From the NCBI GenBank assembly GCA_021372515.1, contig JAJFUG010000036.1, positions 1-8,324 of the forward strand: a DNA stretch of 8,324 bases, read 5' to 3'. Shown one piece after another: positions 6,054-8,324 of this stretch; within the stretch, counting starts at the first letter, position 1, and every line of letters begins with the position of its first letter. The notes under the pieces are model-generated. The model did no database searches. It worked only from the letters and a program-made list of their open reading frames with translations, and had not been told where the DNA came from. Both the position numbers and the translations under genes were made by a program. Source of the stretch: a bacterium (GTDB lineage: Bacteria; Gemmatimonadota; Glassbacteria; GWA2-58-10).

Positions 6054-6848
6054 TCACTCCACAATCAGCCGCGAGCCCAGGTCCAGGCGCACGAAATCCT
6101 CGCCCCAGGCGGCGCGGAACAACTCGCGGCCCGTATCGCCCGTGCAGTGGGTCGGGGCGACTTTCTGCACGCCCAGCGCTTTCAGGCTGTCGATAGCCGC
6201 GGCGATTTGCTCCCGGCTATAATTCTCCAGGTGGAACCCGCCCCCGACAAGATAGAGCGGCTCGCCGGTCTGCTTCCTGGCCGCGGCCGCGATATTCACG
6301 ATGCCCGGGTGCGCGCAGCCGGTCAGCACGATCAGCCCGCGCGGGGTGCTCAGCAGAAGGGCCTGTTCGATTATCTTGTCCCCCAGCTCGCCGGTCGTCC
6401 TCACTCCCTTGCATATCTCGGCCGGGCCATGCACTTCCTCCACTGACTCGGCCGCCGCGGCCACGCTCTTGATCGTATCCGGGAACGCCCCGGGCAGGAT
6501 CACTTTCACCTTGGGGTTGGCCGCCAGGAACGCCGCCAGGCCATCCGTGTGGTCGTGGTGCTCGTGCGACAGCACGACAGTCTGTACCGCGCGCGGGTCG
6601 AGGCCCAGGCGGCGCATGTTATCCAGCAGGGTGTCGCCGTTGGCCCCGGTGTCGAACAGGATGGTCCGCTCGTAGCCCTGGATCAGGCAGCCGAAACCCC
6701 ACAGGCTGGCCAGACTGCTGTCTGCCACCTCGTTGTTGAACACCACTGTCAGGCGGATGCTGCGGGGGGAGTCCTTGGCGGCGGCGGTCAGGACCGCCGG
6801 GGCCAGAAAGGCCAGCGAGGCGAGGGTTTTTAGAATCAATCCGTTCAT
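6054..6848 (-). CDS. Exported metallo-beta-lactamase-fold hydrolase (COG1237-like)
   Basis: 264 residues. The N-terminus (residues 1-24, core LASLAFLAPAVL, then TAAAKDSP) is a likely signal peptide, so the protein should act in the periplasm or outside. The metal-binding signature HEHHDH is at 95-100 (His95, His97, Asp99, His100). His180 (TGCAHPG), His206 (GGGFHL) and His234 (APTHCTG) are further candidate ligands. FDTGANGDTLLDNMRRLGL before the motif and the GCAHPGIVN motif resemble the COG1237 group, which is often annotated as 7,8-dihydropterin-6-methyl-4-(ribofuranosyl)aminobenzene-5'-phosphate synthase-like. That archaeal role is unlikely for an exported bacterial protein, and the substrate is unknown. 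ATG 6848 is the first possible start after an in-frame stop; its RBS is weak (TGAGC). The gene stands alone, convergent with the endolysin gene and divergent from ilvD. Confidence 0.87.
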   Translation of the reverse strand: MNGLILKTLASLAFLAPAVLTAAAKDSPRSIRLTVVFNNEVADSSLASLWGFGCLIQGYERTILFDTGANGDTLLDNMRRLGLDPRAVQTVVLSHEHHDHTDGLAAFLAANPKVKVILPGAFPDTIKSVAAAAESVEEVHGPAEICKGVRTTGELGDKIIEQALLLSTPRGLIVLTGCAHPGIVNIAAAARKQTGEPLYLVGGGFHLENYSREQIAAAIDSLKALGVQKVAPTHCTGDTGRELFRAAWGEDFVRLDLGSRLIVE

Positions 6849-6920
6849 CGCGGCAGCTCACGGTTGAAAGTGACAAGGTTGGGTCCGGGCCGGGGGTTGC
6901 TTCCTCCTATGCCCTTGGAT

Positions 6921-6936
6921 TGAACAATTCAGTTCA
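6921..6936. promoter_or_regulatory. Possible operator dyad in the divergent intergenic region
   Basis: TGAAC (6921-6925) and GTTCA (6932-6936) form a 5-bp inverted repeat with a 6-base spacer. It lies between the divergent metallo-hydrolase and ilvD genes, where a regulator could sit. Short dyads like this are frequent by chance and no regulator gene is visible. Confidence 0.2.
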
Positions 6937-7002
6937 TTCTAACTCACTTCGGCCCCCGACGCCAGAACGAATCTTTTTTTGACCCCGGAGCGCCCCCGTC
7001 CT

Positions 7003-7031
7003 TTGCATTTTCCTCCCGCGCAGCTTATGAT
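7003..7031 (+). promoter_or_regulatory. Predicted promoter of ilvD
   Basis: TATGAT (-10, 7026-7031) matches five of six consensus bases and is the same hexamer as in the lysis-cassette promoter. A weak -35, TTGCAT (7003-7008), is 17 bases upstream; TTTGCA one base earlier is an alternative. Transcription would start near 7038, giving a leader of about 50 bases. I see no leader-peptide attenuator or riboswitch in it. Confidence 0.45.
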
Positions 7032-7088
7032 TCTTGGGTAGGCAAAGACTATCAGGATGCAAATCGACCATAGATCGGGAGGTATATT

Positions 7089-8324
7089 ATGGAAGGCAGT
7101 AAAAAACCGCTCAACAGCCAGAGCCGGATACTGACCCAGGACCCGGGGTTCCCTGCGGCGCACGCCATGCTCTACGGCGCTGGCATGACCGCCCAGGACA
7201 TGGAGCGCGCCCAGGTGGGCATTGTGAGCATGGGTTTCGAGATCAACCCCTGCAACATGCACCTCAACCGGTTCGCCTCGCTGATCAAGGAGTCGGTGGA
7301 GGAGGCCGACCTCAAGGGCTGGATTTTCCATACGATAGGAGTGAGCGACGGTATCTCGATGGGCACCCAGGGGATGAAATTCTCCCTGCCCTCGCGCGAC
7401 ATCATCGCCGACTCGATCGAGGACCACGCCAGCGCGCACTACTATGACGCCCTCGTGGCCGTGGCCGGCTGCGACAAGAACATGCCCGGCTCGCTCATGG
7501 CCCTGGGCCGCCTGAACCGTCCCGGCCTGATGGTCTACGGCGGGACGATCCGGGCCGGGCACCTCTGCGGCCGCGACCTGAACATAGTCTCGGCTTTCGA
7601 GGCCTACGGCGAGTACGTGGCCGGCCGGATCGGCCGCGGCGAGCTGACCGAGGTGGAAAAGCACGCCTGCCCCGGACCGGGGGCCTGCGGCGGCATGTAC
7701 ACGGCCAACACCATGAGCGCGGCCATCGAGACCCTGGGCATGAGCCTGCCCCACAGCTCCAGCCACCCGGCAGACAGCACTCAGAAGAACGAGGAGCTGG
7801 GCCGCGTGGGCGCGGTGGTGCGCAATCTTCTGGAGCGGGACATCCGCCCGCGCGATATCATGACCCGCGCCGCTTTCGAGAACGCCATGACAATCGTGAT
7901 GGCACTGGGCGGCTCGACCAACGCGGTTATGCACCTGATCGCCATGGCCAGGAGCGTGGAGGTGCCGCTGGCCATCGACGATTTCCAGCGGGTGAGCGAC
8001 CGCGTGCCGTATCTTGCCGACCTCAAGCCCAGCGGCCGCTACCTGATGGAGGACCTGCACCGGGTGGGCGGTGTGCCCGCGGTGCTGAGAGTGCTGCTCG
8101 AGGCCGGCTATCTGAACGGCGACTGCCTGACCGTTACCGGCCGCACTCTGGCCGAGAACCTGGCCGAATGCGGCGATCTGGCTCCGGGCCAGGACATCAT
8201 CCAGCCGCTGGACAAACCGATCAAGAAGACCGGGCATATCCAGATAATGTACGGCAACCTGGCCCCGGAGGGCGCGGTGGCCAAGATCACTGGCAAGGAG
8301 GGTCTGCGGTTCGACGGCCCAGCC
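7089..8324 (+). CDS. ilvD: Dihydroxy-acid dehydratase IlvD (3' end outside window)
   Basis: 412 residues are visible and the frame is open at the right edge; the family is usually about 550-620 residues, so the C-terminal domain is missing here. The enzyme dehydrates 2,3-dihydroxy-isovalerate and 2,3-dihydroxy-3-methylvalerate to the 2-keto acids of valine/leucine and isoleucine synthesis in the cytoplasm. Iron-sulfur cysteines are Cys55 (NPCNMHL), Cys128 (GCDKNMPG) and Cys200 ([12 protein letters not shown]). Asp87 (GVSDGI), Asp129 and Lys130 (the carbamylated-lysine position) match the Mg2+ site of the family. [17 protein letters not shown] and [10 protein letters not shown] are IlvD-like rather than Edd-like. 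The start ATG 7089 has a strong GGGAGG site (7077-7082) 6 bases upstream. No other branched-chain amino acid gene is visible beside it. A sugar-acid dehydratase of the same superfamily is the main alternative, and less likely. Confidence 0.93.
   Translation, partial: MEGSKKPLNSQSRILTQDPGFPAAHAMLYGAGMTAQDMERAQVGIVSMGFEINPCNMHLNRFASLIKESVEEADLKGWIFHTIGVSDGISMGTQGMKFSLPSRDIIADSIEDHASAHYYDALVAVAGCDKNMPGSLMALGRLNRPGLMVYGGTIRAGHLCGRDLNIVSAFEAYGEYVAGRIGRGELTEVEKHACPGPGACGGMYTANTMSAAIETLGMSLPHSSSHPADSTQKNEELGRVGAVVRNLLERDIRPRDIMTRAAFENAMTIVMALGGSTNAVMHLIAMARSVEVPLAIDDFQRVSDRVPYLADLKPSGRYLMEDLHRVGGVPAVLRVLLEAGYLNGDCLTVTGRTLAENLAECGDLAPGQDIIQPLDKPIKKTGHIQIMYGNLAPEGAVAKITGKEGLRFDGPA

Noticed and set aside
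7057-7134. A 25-codon upstream ORF overlapping the ilvD start, as a possible leader peptide
   Set aside because: It has no spaced Shine-Dalgarno site, no run of Ile/Val/Leu codons and no attenuator hairpin.
6939-8237. A 432-codon open frame on the minus strand opposite ilvD
   Set aside because: ilvD motifs on the + strand are unambiguous. The minus frame is a low-complexity His/Ala/Gly shadow.
4029-8324. CRISPR array, tRNA, rRNA or insertion-sequence ends
   Set aside because: No regularly spaced direct repeats, cloverleaf-like arms, transposase fragments or terminal inverted repeats with target duplications were seen.

Overview
The window is GC-rich chromosomal DNA, roughly two-thirds G+C in most genes, with dense coding and clear Shine-Dalgarno sites. 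It suggests a high-GC, probably Gram-negative, free-living bacterium. Long two-domain amidohydrolases paired with a second exported amidohydrolase are common in Bacteroidota, Gemmatimonadota, Acidobacteriota and related candidate phyla, but the sequence does not fix the taxon.

Layout. (1) Bases 1-4028 hold two translationally coupled (ATGA) amidohydrolase-superfamily genes on the + strand. The first is a large protein cut off at its 5' end. The second has a signal peptide and has lost the metal-binding signature. A strong intrinsic terminator at 4078-4111 closes the operon. (2) Bases 4181-4470 are a markedly AT-rich non-coding tract, about 32% G+C by hand count. It carries a near-consensus sigma70-type promoter (TTGAAA-17-TATGAT), several short palindromes and a doubtful 50-codon minus-strand ORF. 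(3) Bases 4514-5904 hold a compact phage-type lysis cassette: a GTA/phage-like holin followed 74 bases later by a leaderless N-acetylmuramoyl-L-alanine amidase with a C-terminal SH3-like domain. No capsid, tail, terminase, integrase, regulator or spanin gene is visible beside it. (4) A convergent intergenic segment contains a long imperfect inverted repeat (5912-6003). (5) An exported metallo-beta-lactamase-fold hydrolase lies on the minus strand (6054-6848). (6) A divergent 240-base intergenic region carries a likely promoter and strong RBS for ilvD (dihydroxy-acid dehydratase). ilvD runs off the right edge with about 412 residues visible.

The amidohydrolase pair looks like one functional unit, probably exported enzymes acting on peptides or amides. 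The metallo-hydrolase and ilvD look like ordinary housekeeping or metabolic genes. The feature that does not fit is the isolated holin-endolysin pair, with its own promoter and an AT-rich leader, sitting between metabolic genes. It is either a phage or gene-transfer-agent remnant or a domesticated lysis/secretion module. This is the best candidate for an unusual system in the window, but its function is inference.
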